64,000 bases of DNA from Sclerotinia nivalis (taxonomy: Eukaryota > Ascomycota > Leotiomycetes > Helotiales > Sclerotiniaceae), in assembly GCA_029531795.1 (NCBI GenBank), contig JAPEIS010000001.1:1302001-1366000 (forward strand). The letters run 5' to 3'. Below, one piece after another: positions 24,401 to 35,482 of the stretch. The notes under the pieces were generated by a model. It did not search any database. It was not told the DNA's origin and worked only from the letters and a program-made list of their open reading frames with translations. Both the position numbers and the translations under genes were made by a program. How positions within the stretch are numbered: position 1 is the first letter of the stretch; every line of letters starts with the position of its first letter.

Positions 24401-26654
24401 TAAGGTATATCTTTATAAAACATATATATGTGAGACATTTGTGTAAGATATATCTATATGAAACATATTCATGTGAGACATATCTTATAACAAATGAAGA
24501 ATAAAAAAATGGATCTAAAAAACAGAAAGATAAACTAACCTACGATCGTACTTTTGCCCGATCCAGATGCTCCCACGATAGCTGTAATCTTACCGGATTC
24601 AAACCTCATCGACAAGTCATCGAGAACCTTAACATGAGGTCTGCTCGGATAGGCAAAAGTGACGGATTCCAGGGTAATATCTTCACGAGCTGATACCTCG
24701 GGCTCTTTCAAACCACTAGTATCAGGTCTAGGTGTGTCGATTACTGCAAAAAAGTCCGTAGCCGCGCTCGCTGCGCTACCAGCAGCAATAATGGGCGCAG
24801 CTGTTTGACTCACTGCCATTGCGATCATCACCACGGACATCAGTACAATCAGAATAGTTCCGACGTTCTCTAGATGGCCCTCCGAGAAAAGCCTAAATCC
24901 AAACCAGAAGCACAATGCCATAGTACTAGGGTCGGAAGTTAGTTAAATGTTGGGGCATGTGGGTGGAAAAAAATTAGTGGCAAGATCTACACTAATCATA
25001 ATCAAAAGAGACTGGAGAAATATCAACTTACGCATAGATAGCAAACATGACTGGAGTATTGTTAGCAGATGAATGAGGGCAATTTTCATTGGAAAAACAT
25101 ACGTGGAGCGAATTGAACACCAATCCAAGGACTCTTTTTCAATGTTCGTCTACGAGATTCTTCAACCCATCCAGCATACTTCTTCGCAATTCGACTCTCG
25201 GCACCACACGCTACAATCATCCGTATTGACCCAAGAACTTCACCAGCTATTCCAGAGGCTTTCTCGTCGGCATGCTCGATATCTTTTGTCATCTTCATGA
25301 CAATTGGAATAACGCTTCCTATTATCATTGGCGTATCAGTAGTGTGAAAGAAAGAAAAATGGCAAGTATACAGAAGGCATATATTTGGCGGAAGAGAAGA
25401 TACTAACCATAGACCAACGAAATAAATACAAGAACTGAGCTGGTCACCAAAGTTAATGCCCAGCTGTAGGTGAATGCGATAATGACTGCTGTGATCAGCA
25501 GTGCCAAATACTGTAAAATGGTTCCAAGTTTCTCCGAAATGCCAACTTGCAATATATTTGCAGTGGTCGTGATTGTATTTGAGGCTTGTCCACTAGGTAG
25601 AGTGTCAAGGACGCCAATGGGTAAGCTGAACAAAGCCTTCAAGTAATTGAGTCGTAACTTGGCCGAGATTCGAAGGCCAACAAGCCGAAATGTGAACATC
25701 GAGATGTAACTTAAAGCCCATCTTGCGATGAACAGGTAAGTAACGAATAATCTTCAAACAGTCAGTTAAATTGTACATTTACTTGATGCCCCTCGCCGTT
25801 CAGAGTTCCAATTTCCATAGATACTGGCTAACTTGAGCACATCTTGGACTTTTAATAGTCTAGACAGCAATCTGACAATGAGAGGCTCTTGGTTCTTGAG
25901 CCCCTACTACAAACTAAATTTATTTAATGCATTGGAAGCATCTGGTGTATTGAATCTGTTTGATACGTCAAATATCTATGGAACATTGAGACTTCGCATG
26001 TTGAATATAAACTCCATTGTGGACTATTGGAAGCTCTGGGCACTTGCCCCTTCCGAGAACTTTATGCTACTTGGGATGGATGGTAGCAAATGAACCACGA
26101 ATTATTTGAAGCATGATCGAAATAGATAGGATGAAAATTATTTACGAACGTGAGTCTGTTGATAGTACTGGTGAATTCGGCCTTGGTGATAGTTGTGCCA
26201 GGTAAAAAATAGTCTGAAAAGTTGCCCACAAGTTTCCCTATCATGGCCATTAATGAATAGCTCTCAGCTCTGAAAAAAATAGGACAATATTTACCAAAGA
26301 CAATGTTCATAAGCGGTAAAGTCTATTAAAACATCAGCCCATCAACCGCTAATATAGATAGTAAACAAACATACGACTCCAGTTCCAATCTGTGCGATAC
26401 ACGCAATTACCAGTACAAACTTATCACCCGAAGTCGAGTATGAAAAAATTCTCTACCGAAATTATTAGTTTTGTGTAACCATGGTAAGCAATATGATGAC
26501 TTCTTACCATAAAATCTTTAAACGACGTCTTGTTTTGTGCTTTGCTTGAATATTGATCATTAACCTTAACCTCATCATCATTACTTTTCGTCGCCGCATC
26601 TCCATCACTCTGCGTCGCCGGTGACCTATCTGTACTAAATTTCTGTCCATCCAT
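21429..26654 (-). CDS. ABCB/MDR-type full ABC transporter (TMD1-NBD1-TMD2-NBD2), 1,302 aa
   Basis: Exons on the minus strand: 26654-26508, 26452-26375, 26322-26295, 26237-26150, 25751-25408, 25318-25103, 25050-25032, 24925-24540, 24356-22711, 22607-22490, 22436-22255, 22202-22142, 22089-21521, 21455-21429. They sum to 3,909 bp with every phase consistent. NBD1 has Walker A GASGSGKST (about residue 423), signature LSGGQ (about 576) and Walker B ILILDEATS. NBD2 has GPSGCGKTS (about 1095), LSGGQ (about 1200) and ILLLDEATS. TMD1 shows IGTGVTLPLMNIVFGKLVGN, typical of fungal Pmd1/Mdr1-like proteins. NBD1 has a Lys/Glu-rich insert after LLERWY, common in this clade. All catalytic motifs are present, so it should be an active ATP-driven plasma-membrane exporter of lipophilic compounds; the substrate is not predictable. 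Splice sites come from frame and homology, and the exon-4 donor (GTTCGT) is the least certain. Confidence 0.88.
24357..24539 (-). repeat. AT-rich intron 8 of the ABC transporter with short imperfect repeats
   Basis: This 183-bp intron holds several imperfect copies of a roughly 40-bp unit containing TGTGAGACAT or TGTGAGATAT followed by a TATATCT/ATAAAACATAT stretch. It is three times longer than typical introns in this gene. Confidence 0.65.
25752..26149 (-). other. Unusually long (398-bp) intron 4 of the ABC transporter
   Basis: The coding frame must pass from ...TINRLT (exon 4) to LFVTYLFIARW (exon 5), matching the continuous TMD1 of related transporters, so the 398 bp between are intronic. 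On the opposite strand an 86-codon frame, 25833-26093, fills most of it and reads like ordinary protein (contains SIVDYWKLWALAPSENF). The donor read as GTTCGT is non-consensus. Confidence 0.6.
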
Positions 26655-27539
26655 GTTGCCACTATGTCATATTCAAGCTGACAAGAAGAAAGAGATTAGG
26701 TGTTGCAAGCTTTTTTTAAGGTGACTGTGGCCAAGAATTAAATAACAAAGAAAGAATGTAGAATTGAAATGAATATTATGAATACATGCGCATAGTATTT
26801 GAAGAAAAGACTGATGGGTTGAAATGAGTCAAAGTAAGATGATCTATCAAGCGATGTGTTCTCAAGTTCCTAATAAATATTGTTGTCGTCGATGCCTAGA
26901 TGCAGCTCCTTTCATCAACGTTTTTGCGGAGGGATGATTCCGAGGTATACGATGCGCAACCGGATCTGGGAATGAAAAGTTTGTATATGGAATCAAAGAA
27001 TAAATCTAAAAGTTATATGGTTATTCACTATCAAATCCCCCAAAAAAAAAGAAAAAAAAGGAAGGAGTTACTTGATCTTATTTGCAGCAACCCGTTTGTT
27101 TTGAGTCGAGTACGTTACCAGCCCGCCCTCCTGCTGAGTCTGGCCAAGCAGATTTGCGGGAATACGACTCCATACGAGGGTTCAGTACCTCCAATCAAAA
27201 CGTACAATATGCTTAGTCATTATCTCAACACATGCTTGATTCTCCACTTTTCTTTCATTAAGGTTTAACGTCAGACCAACCACATAACAGTTTCGCATAG
27301 CTACCCTGCTCTCGTATAGATTTCTCGGATATATGCATAGCATCGGGATGAAATGATACATATATTTGATGACAATCACAATCCTTCACATCTTCACATC
27401 TTATACACATACCACATAACAACTCCCAATAATACCTTCAAAAAAATTCTATTCCCAACCTATCACATTCCCCCCCCAGCGACTAAAACTTCCAAGGACC
27501 AGCCAGGAGTCTTTCCTCCCCAACCATCCACACAAAACC
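26655..27539. other. Intergenic region upstream of the ABC transporter
   Basis: No supported gene; open frames are short and biased. It contains A-rich and C-rich homopolymer runs at about 27035-27060 and 27471-27480. It would hold the promoter of the transporter. Confidence 0.6.
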
Positions 27540-27755
27540 CTAAACCCAAACCCCATACTGTCTCTCCAGCTGCTCGGGGGCTCTAACCCCCGCACTCCTA
27601 TCACTCGGCCACCTCGAACCACCCATCTGCATCATCAACGCATCTTTATGCTGTTGCGAAGGATTGCGCCAGCCGCAGAGCCAGGCGATGAGGATGAGTA
27701 TGGGGATTGCGATGCAGATTGCTGCTATGATGAGGGTGAGGGTGAGGGAGTTCAT
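27540..27755 (-). CDS. Possible small single-pass membrane protein, 71 aa
   Basis: A 71-codon intronless frame starts MNSLTLTL and has one long hydrophobic segment at about residues 4-28 (ending ILILIAWLCGW). A hydrophilic tail follows with a basic/polar composition and a C-terminal LERQYGVWV. The layout (very short N-terminus, one membrane helix, cytosolic or lumenal tail) is typical of genuine fungal micro-membrane proteins. I do not recognise a family, and a C/T-rich strand could produce a hydrophobic frame by chance. It lies between the transporter and the methyltransferase, all three on the minus strand. Confidence 0.4.
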   Translation of the reverse strand: MNSLTLTLIIAAICIAIPILILIAWLCGWRNPSQQHKDALMMQMGGSRWPSDRSAGVRAPEQLERQYGVWV

Positions 27756-28240
27756 TGTGCTTTGGGTTTTGGTGGAAGGAAAGGAAAGGGTAATGGGGTG
27801 GATGGTATTGTGGATTTGGTTTTATGGAGATGGGTTTTGGGGTGATGTTTGTTGTGCGGGCTTTGGTGTTGGATAGAAAAGAAGTTGAGTTGGGAGTTGT
27901 CATCACTTTATAGAAGCAGATGAGAAGGGCATTGTTTGGTATATGGTGGTGAACAATTCCTTTACTGAAACTTCATTCAATTCATTTCTTTCTAGTGTCA
28001 AAGAAGCTTTTCTGCTAATACAAATTTTCTTTGTTACCTTTGTTACCTTCCTTCTTCTGTTCACATATTCAATTGTTCATTCTCCTTCACTACTAAAAAC
28101 AAAAGTAACAGCAATATGTTGTTCATCAAATAAGCAACTGGGCTCAGCTGTCAACCGACCGCCTTCAGAGAGGATCACATAAAAAAAAAATTCGGCGCTT
28201 CACACTCATCAAGCCTAATCCAAAAACTGACTATTCTATT
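27756..28240. other. Intergenic, no feature seen
   Basis: A C/T-skewed stretch followed by AT-rich sequence between the small membrane-protein candidate and the methyltransferase stop codon. No gene or RNA recognised. Confidence 0.5.
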
Positions 28241-29422
28241 TCACCTAAAAACAAAAATTTCAATTTCCTGCCCCTCCTCGCCCACCATTTTCAAAGGCAC
28301 CTTGCACCTCTCCACAATCCCAAACCCCTCCTTCTCCATAAACTCAAAAAACACCATCTCACTATCATGTCTCACCTTCATCGCTAACAAAATCAACATC
28401 CCCTTATTCCCATCCCTCAATTTCGTCAATGTCTGTACTAAATCGGGTACTACATCAGGATTATATGTACAATCGGCCACCGCCACCAACTCCCACCTCT
28501 CTCCTCGTACATCCTCTGGAAGTGGCGTTGACCAATCAAGAACTTGATGAGAGCAAGAACAGCAGCGTGAGGTATCTGGCTTTGAAGCCATTATAGAAAT
28601 GTTCTTCTCCAGTATCTCCGAGGCTTCAGGGAGATCGGTGAGTAAGATCTTATTAATTTTATCAGAAAAGAGCTTCGCGAGTGTAATACCCACGATTCCA
28701 CATCCTGCTCCCAATTCAAGGATATTAATATCCTGTTGCGTGCTCAGAAAATTTTCTAAAGTAGGAAGAGAGCCTACAGGTTTAGAAGAATTGCGAAGAG
28801 ATGATAGATATGATGAGAGCACTAAACCCGCATCCCCTACATCATAAAAGCATTAGTTTCCAAAAAAAATCAAAAAAATCCACCTACCTGAAACCCGAGA
28901 AAACCTACAAATATGTCTCGCGATACTTTCCCCCGTTTCTTCCCAAATACGGATTTCCTCCTCCATCCCAAACCCAGTACCGAAAACTCGTTCAGCCATA
29001 CCATCCGACATAGTTGCCCCAGTTTTCAAGTCAATTGCCCTACTTCTCACTTTCGCAATCCCACCTCCAGTCCTATCACTAGACCCCAAAACATCCTCGA
29101 AAGAATCCACTCCATACATGACCCCCACAAGCCGCACAACCATCGTCGTCCATCTACCCCCTTCACGCGGTACCCATACAGGTATCTGAACCTCCAAACT
29201 CCTCATCCCATTTGTCCCCTTCCAAATATATCCTTTCCTAGCCCCAACACTAATCCCATCAACCTCTACATCCGCACATAAATTAACATCGGACATTAAG
29301 AACGATTCCCCCAAATCTGTTGTAATAGTAATCTTCGCAGATAATACTCGAGGAGAAGAGGAGGACGTGGAGGATGAGACGGGCAGCAGACGCGGCTGCT
29401 TGAATATCCGTATGTAATGCAT
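28241..29422 (-). CDS. Methyltransf_16 family protein methyltransferase (METTL21/FAM86-like), 376 aa
   Basis: Two exons, 29422-28888 and 28836-28241, joined in phase 1 across a 51-bp intron (donor GTAGGT, acceptor GTAG) to give SRVSGDAGLVLSSYL. The C-terminal half is a class I SAM-dependent methyltransferase: motif I ILELGAGCGIVGI at about residues 217-229, LLTDLPEA after it, and ADCTYNPDVVPDLVQTL as the family's post-II region. The N-terminal half resembles the fungal extension of this family (ITTDLGESF). I prefer the start MHYIRIFKQPRL at 29422 because family members tend to begin this way; an in-frame ATG 16 codons upstream (29470) is possible. Relatives methylate lysines in proteins such as elongation factors and chaperones; the substrate here is unknown. 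Confidence 0.8.
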
Positions 29423-32400
29423 GGTATAATGTCGCGACCTAATATCTGCTCGAAGGAACGCTCGATCCACAAATTGTGAAGATAACAGCCTTGTAGGAAT
29501 CCAAACAAGGCTATCTTAATCCCTCAGCCTGCAGGGCTGAATTCCTCGCTCCAACGCTCTAAAACTTTCGTAATCGTTATCACACTCCTGTTCCTGCGGC
29601 GCGGTATGTAGATATGTCTCAGCTCAGCACGGTAATTGCTCAATCCGAAACTCCCGTTTGTCACCACATATACAAAGGTATTTCCCAGAAGTTTTTCTTA
29701 GTCGCCGTTTAACGTTTTCCCTTCTTGCATATACATATACCGTAATACGTATGCACTTCCTCCTGCACTCGTAGTCAAAGTAACCTTAACAAATAGTCCA
29801 ATCCACGACCTCAATTCCATGCATTCCCCCAATGTCCTCTGCTTTTAGCCTCTTTCACACAAATCACGCACTCTCCCTTCCTTTCCTCTTCCGTCCAACG
29901 TTTCACGTTCCGCAACTAACCTTTTCGTTCCGTTGCTTTGGTGCCTTACGTGCGTCGTGTCGTGTTGGATGGTGGAATGCTTCAAGGGGGGTAGGTATTA
30001 CTAGTAATGTAGAATAATTTTCTTTACATGCACTAAAAACATGGCAAATCTTCCCCCTCGTTTCAATTTCTTCCTTTCCGCTTATCGATGCACCTACCCT
30101 ACACTAATTTAGCTTCTGGTTCTAGCCGAACACAGACCAAGCTAGGTCCCGCCTAATGATCTTTGAATCCCAAAATATTAAACGTTCAACAACTTCAGAA
30201 CTTCTAATATTGAATCCTTTTTCATTAATACTAATATAATCTACCTTTATAGGGCTGGCTCTACCTTTTTCTTTCCTTTGTAACGCACATCAACTATTCT
30301 CTACTACGCCTTGCTGCAGGTCAGATTCTGCAACCCTCCCGTCTCTTGCCTCTGTTCAAAGCATAGCTTGTGGCTGTTGAACAGATTTTACATATGATGA
30401 ACTATAAATAGTTCGTTACGTTATTGAGCATGCGCGGTGCTGAGGAGATAAAGAAGATACTATAATAAAAAATAAAAAGATATAGTTAACAAAGTTAGTT
30501 CTGTAGGATACAAAACTAAGGTACAGCTTTTCTAAAGAGGTGTGTGGATGATATCGAATGTTGTGCAACCATAAGCACAGAGATATGTTTTTGGATTTAT
30601 CCATAACCTACCATCATCCGTCTTTTCCATACCACTCCATCCCATCATTTCAAGCCATACATCATCACGATGATGCTTAGGGTCCCAAATAACGGAAGCC
30701 TAAATATACATGATAGGATTGGTGCAAGAAAGATCCAAGTTTCTATTACTCCTAAAAGCGACCTGATGGACTAGCTGTTTCCTGGCTCATGACAAACAGT
30801 GCTGAATAACTAACGAAAACATCCTAGATAATCCAATCATATCATTATCTAACCGCGACAGCTGGAACATAAAACTAACGGTTCCAAGCCCATCAGTACT
30901 AGTACTATGTTCAGCTCTTATCTACAAAGATACATCCCGCACCAAACGCCAAATCTACTCCTCGGGCATTGTATTCCATACCATATCCCGCTCCAGCTCT
31001 AAGCGCTGCATCAACATCACATTCTCAGACATTTTGATATCTACATCCCAAAGAGAGCAAAAGTATAAACATGAACACAGATAACCTTAACACAAAGCAT
31101 CGATAAGGCTCGTGCTCCGCGATAGTGATAATGATAGTCAGCCCGAGCAAGGAAGGCCCGAAATGAATGGTTCACAACATTTACTCTGTACATATACCAT
31201 TGCATCCGCAATCCACAATGCAGACGGCGAGTCAGGGGGAGGCACCCATCATTTTTTGGGAAGAACACAGCATTTTGAGGAAACAATGTAAAAAAGGGGA
31301 AAGGAAACCCCTAGTCAACCTATCATTTCCCAAAGATCAAAATCATCTGAAAAGAGTAAAATCTTATGTGATGTTGGTGATACTGTATTGTCACTAGTAG
31401 ATAGATGGTAAGTTGCGCTTACAAGGTGGGGTCCTCATCAGCGATTCCAACAATATAACCAACTCCGCTGTCTGTAAGAGGAAGAGGGGTCGCAAACCCA
31501 TTTTTATTTTATTTTTCAAACTTTCTTTAGTTTTCTTTCCCAAGAGATGTGTGTGCTATGGTGAGCAACATCATGGTAAGATGCACCACACCACACCACA
31601 GCACACTCCACCCTCTTCCGAGAAGGTGGTCACAAATGGGCAGCCTCACAGCTACATGTAAAACTAATAGAGCACTACTGGTCGAGGGTAAAAAACTCCA
31701 CTACGGTAAATATTTAGTAGGACAACACAATACAATGATGATTTGTACATGTTCCCTGAGTATTCCAACCCATCCCAGCCCTCTGCATGGTTTCCCTCCG
31801 AGCTACATCTATCTAGTAAAGTAAAGTACATACCTACATCCATCGAATTATCTAGTTGCAAATCTAGTAATCTACACGGTCAGAATAACAAGTTAGTCCG
31901 AAGTACTTAGATTATCTAGTATCAACTCACAACAGTTGGATAATCGAACCATGTGATAATACCCAATACCTAATACCTAATAACTCTGAATATAAAATAC
32001 TAAACTAAGCAAACAAGCAAGCAAGCTATTGATACAACAATACCATATACGGAGTACTAGACAAAGTATTCTACAACTAGAAGGAAGCGAAAAAGAACCA
32101 CATATCCCCTCTCTTCCCTTCCTTCCCCAAAACATATACTTCATACACAGTAACCACCTAACCACCCCCTTTCTCCTCATTCCCATTCCCATTCCCGATT
32201 GCATCTTATCCGCATACATCAAGAAAGAAGTCATTAATAAAATAAAATATCTTATGATAAAATAAAACGATACTGCTCTTTTATATATAAAGAAATAAAT
32301 CTTTTATATATATATATATCTTGATATCTTTATCTAACTAGTTTATCAAAGATTCCTACCTATCTCTAGCAAACGCCAAAAATCATCACAGCCTAGAAAC

Positions 32401-33257
32401 TAGGGGGGTAATCATCAATCTACGAAGAATAGCTAACATCACATCACATCACATCAAGTACTAGGATACACATGGGAACTACAAGACACAAACAAATCAC
32501 AAATTCAAGATCCCAGAAGTGAAGAAGAGAAAATTCTTTCCTGGAATTGTGAAACTATTCGCAGCAGCCAATGAATGACAAAGCTAAAAACACCAACAAA
32601 TGTGTATGAAGGGTATATCCAGATGATTCAATCTCTCGAGATCATCCCCGTGCCGTGTCATGGGCAAACGCCAAAGCAAAGCCAAAGCCAAAGCCAGCGA
32701 GCAAGCAAGCAAACCATGCCTTCCCCCATCGAACTACTAAAAACTACTATTACAAATGTGACATGCCATTGAAACCCTTCCATTCCATCCATCCCTTTCC
32801 CATAAATGCGTAAAAATCCCGCCGCATCTCTTGAACAACCATAAAATTCTGAGAAGTGAAAAGCAAACAAATCCATCCATCCAGCTAGCTAGCTAGCAAT
32901 CCTTTAATTAACAATCTCCAATGCTTATGGAAAATGCACAAACTTTTTCCCAATCCGCCGTAATAAACATGCCTTGTCCAACATGCGAATGTAATCTTTT
33001 TAAAAAAAAACCCGCCCAATGCCTGACTGAACCGGAAAGTTTTGGCTTGCGCCTCCCTTTGTAAAACCATCCTTTTTAATCTTACAATGACTGCCCCCTT
33101 ATAGCAAATGAGAACGCATTCATAATGGTCTCATGGGTATCGTATGGTTCGTAAGAAATCGAGATGATGGAAGAAATAAACAAATTCCCTCACTCTAATC
33201 CGTTGTGTATGGATCCATAATTTTTTATTTTTTTTTGGTTTGTTGTTGATATTGTCT
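29423..33257. other. 3.8-kb intergenic region without recognisable genes
   Basis: Only short frames, none with recognisable domains and no clear splice chain between them. I see no tRNA-like B-box/acceptor arrangement. Simple repeats include TATATATA at about 32298-32321, CATCA repeats at about 32432-32456 and AAGCC/AAGC repeats at about 32670-32710. Much of the right part may be 3' flank of the gene ending at 33258. Confidence 0.6.
32298..32456. repeat. Simple repeats: (TA)n and (ACATC)n
   Basis: A TA dinucleotide run at about 32298-32321 and a CATCA pentamer run at about 32432-32456 are visible in otherwise unremarkable sequence. Confidence 0.75.
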
Positions 33258-34460
33258 TTAAACATGTTGACCCGGCTTGCGGAGAATTTCTTCACAATTG
33301 GCATCAAATCGCATATTCCATAATCTAACTGATGCCATGAACTTCTCGGTCTGTTCAAGTTGTCTATCGCGTCCGAAGATTGAATCGACGAATTCAGTAC
33401 CAGCGTTCTTGCCGAGTTGTGTTGTTGCGGACTTGGTTCCACTTCGACCAGCCTTCAACATAGGTGCTTCACATGCCTTGAGTAACTTCTTCAATTTATC
33501 CGTCAAGCGTTCTCCGGATTCAATGAAATCTTCAACCATCTCGCGGTTATCTTGTTGTCGGATGCGTGGCATGCATTCCTCCGCGCGCTTGACCTTGCCG
33601 GCTAGTTGAATGAGTAAGAGCCACAGCTCACCGGCCATGTCAGATAGTGGGGTAGCGGGACCATGATGATAGACAGTCCAATCGTAAATCCATTTACCAA
33701 GACTGTTCGCATCGAAAACACTGCCGAGAAGCATGATAGGTTCTTCGGTAGGGTCCCAATTCTTCAAAGAGTATCCGGCTGGGATATGATGTCGGCGCGC
33801 ATCGGCTTCGGTGGCCTTTTCTGGGGCCGGCTGAGGTTTACTCCTTGATGGTGTGGCTGTGGGTCGAGTCGCACCGGGTCGAGTGGTCGCTGGTCGTTGA
33901 GGTGTAGATGCAGCTGAAGCTTGTCGACGATGTCTGTATGGCGATGACTCAGGGTCTTCAGCATACTTGGGGCTCTGGTTGTAATATTTATCAGTACCAT
34001 GACTACCATATTTGTAAGTTGTGTGCGCCGCCGATCGACGAGGCACTCTGCACAAATATATTGTCCCGTCCACTTCCTCTAAATATTCATAATATTCGTC
34101 GTCCTCGGCAGCCCCATGAGGGGTTCGATGGGAGTAAGAATACTGACGCTTCGTCTCATGACACGGCGGCGGTGATGACCAAGAACTTTTGTTTCGACTC
34201 ACATTTGGACCAGCACCAGTGGCGTAATATCCGTTTGAAGTAAATCTAGGGGAGAATGGCCTCGCCTCAGTAGCAGATGCTCTGTATGTAGTGGTATCTG
34301 CATAACTTGCGTGTCGAGAGTGGGTTCGGAATGGGTGTCGTGAGGAAGAATATCCTGGGGATCCAGATGGTGAACCAGCAGGCGATGGAGAGGTGCTGGT
34401 CGAGAAGCCGTAGTAAGCGGCGCCGGGATGGCCGGGTGGTGTAGCGTATGAGTAGGACAT
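33258..34460 (-). CDS. Conserved fungal protein of unknown function, 400 aa
   Basis: Single exon beginning MSYSYATPPGHPGAAYYG. Residues 1-225 are low-complexity Ser/Tyr/Pro/Gly/Arg/His-rich sequence. Within this lies an acidic/aromatic patch, EDDEYYEYLEEVDGTIYLC. Residues about 230-400 look folded and mostly helical, starting SLKNWDPTEEPIMLLGSVFD and continuing through a Trp-rich segment (LGKWIYDWTVYHHGPA). I recall similar proteins in filamentous fungi, often labelled 'vegetative cell wall protein gp1' because of the Pro-rich half. That label is probably wrong: there is no signal peptide and no cell-wall motif. No function is assigned. It stands alone between two very gene-poor stretches. 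Confidence 0.8.
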   Translation of the reverse strand: MSYSYATPPGHPGAAYYGFSTSTSPSPAGSPSGSPGYSSSRHPFRTHSRHASYADTTTYRASATEARPFSPRFTSNGYYATGAGPNVSRNKSSWSSPPPCHETKRQYSYSHRTPHGAAEDDEYYEYLEEVDGTIYLCRVPRRSAAHTTYKYGSHGTDKYYNQSPKYAEDPESSPYRHRRQASAASTPQRPATTRPGATRPTATPSRSKPQPAPEKATEADARRHHIPAGYSLKNWDPTEEPIMLLGSVFDANSLGKWIYDWTVYHHGPATPLSDMAGELWLLLIQLAGKVKRAEECMPRIRQQDNREMVEDFIESGERLTDKLKKLLKACEAPMLKAGRSGTKSATTQLGKNAGTEFVDSIFGRDRQLEQTEKFMASVRLWNMRFDANCEEILRKPGQHV

Positions 34461-34972
34461 GTTATCCTATTAGATATGTTGTGATGAATCCTGAGAAGAT
34501 ATGAAAGGATCCCCAAAGGAAAGCAGGTTGAGAAGGAAAATGGAAGAACGAAAAAGGTCTAGATGTTCGCGCCAATGGATCGAAGACGCGATAGAATGTG
34601 ACAAGCCCGTCACCGTGGTATGTAGTCGGTACGAGAAGGAGGAGAGACCTTTATCGTTGATCCACACATGTCAATAATTGCTTGTTGATTCCTTCAATGA
34701 GGATATCGTTGAAGATAATTCGGAGTCGAAATAATTATCTCGACTTCGAATATTCTGGAATAAACTCGACTTCTATTTGAGGTATTGGTAATCGTGTATA
34801 TGTATTGGTATTTCTCTTCGTTTCATGGGGATTGGGGCAAAATATCTTTTTTCAAGATTTGTTCGAATGGAAATTCGATCGAGTAGAAAATTGTGAGAGG
34901 TTGGGGGAGTTCGTGTATTTTAATATTGAAATTTAGGTGTGTGCGGGTTTTTTTTTTGGTTGACAAGGTGGG

Positions 34973-35010
34973 AGTGTGCGTGTATGTGTGCGTGTATGTG
35001 TGCGTGCGTT
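34973..35010. repeat. GTGTGCGTGTAT repeats
   Basis: Three imperfect copies of a GTGTGCGTGTAT dodecamer just upstream (about 0.5 kb) of the 400-aa gene on the opposite strand. Confidence 0.8.
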
Positions 35011-35132
35011 ATGAGACGTACTGCAGAAGGAAGAGAGGCCAGGGATAGAGAAATTAATTATTTTTTTCCTTCCCTTTTTTTTTCTTTTCGGGTAGAGTTC
35101 CCACCCAACTCAGTTGGGTTTGTGTGTTGGCT

Positions 35133-35181
35133 GCAGCAGTGCAGTGCAGTGCAAGTGCAAGTGCAAGTGCAAGTGCAGTGG
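35133..35181. repeat. GTGCA / AGTGCA short tandem repeats
   Basis: Three GTGCA pentamers grade into four AAGTGC hexamers and end in GCAGTGGATTGCAGG. The switch between five- and six-base periods suggests replication slippage. Confidence 0.85.
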
Positions 35182-35454
35182 ATTGCAGGACAAGGTTGGC
35201 AAGGTTCTTTTTTTAATCCAAATGATGACTCTGTGCTCATTCATCAGCCACAAGGGTGAACAGGAATTATCCCAGAAAATAATATAAAAATAAATCAATA
35301 ATTTGATTAATTAATTAAATTCATATATTTATTTCATCCTAGGCTTGAATTAGTATTAAAGATATTTTGTTTTTCCATATCGATCTTGGAATGCGGCCAT
35401 GTTACTCTCGTATTAAGAAAATAAGTTGGTCGGAAGGAGGCGAAGAAAAGCAAA

Positions 35455-35482
35455 GAATAAAATAAAATAAAATAAAATAAAA
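35455..35482. repeat. (AAAAT)n microsatellite
   Basis: About five AAAAT units in a row (aataaaataaaataaaataa). Confidence 0.85.
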
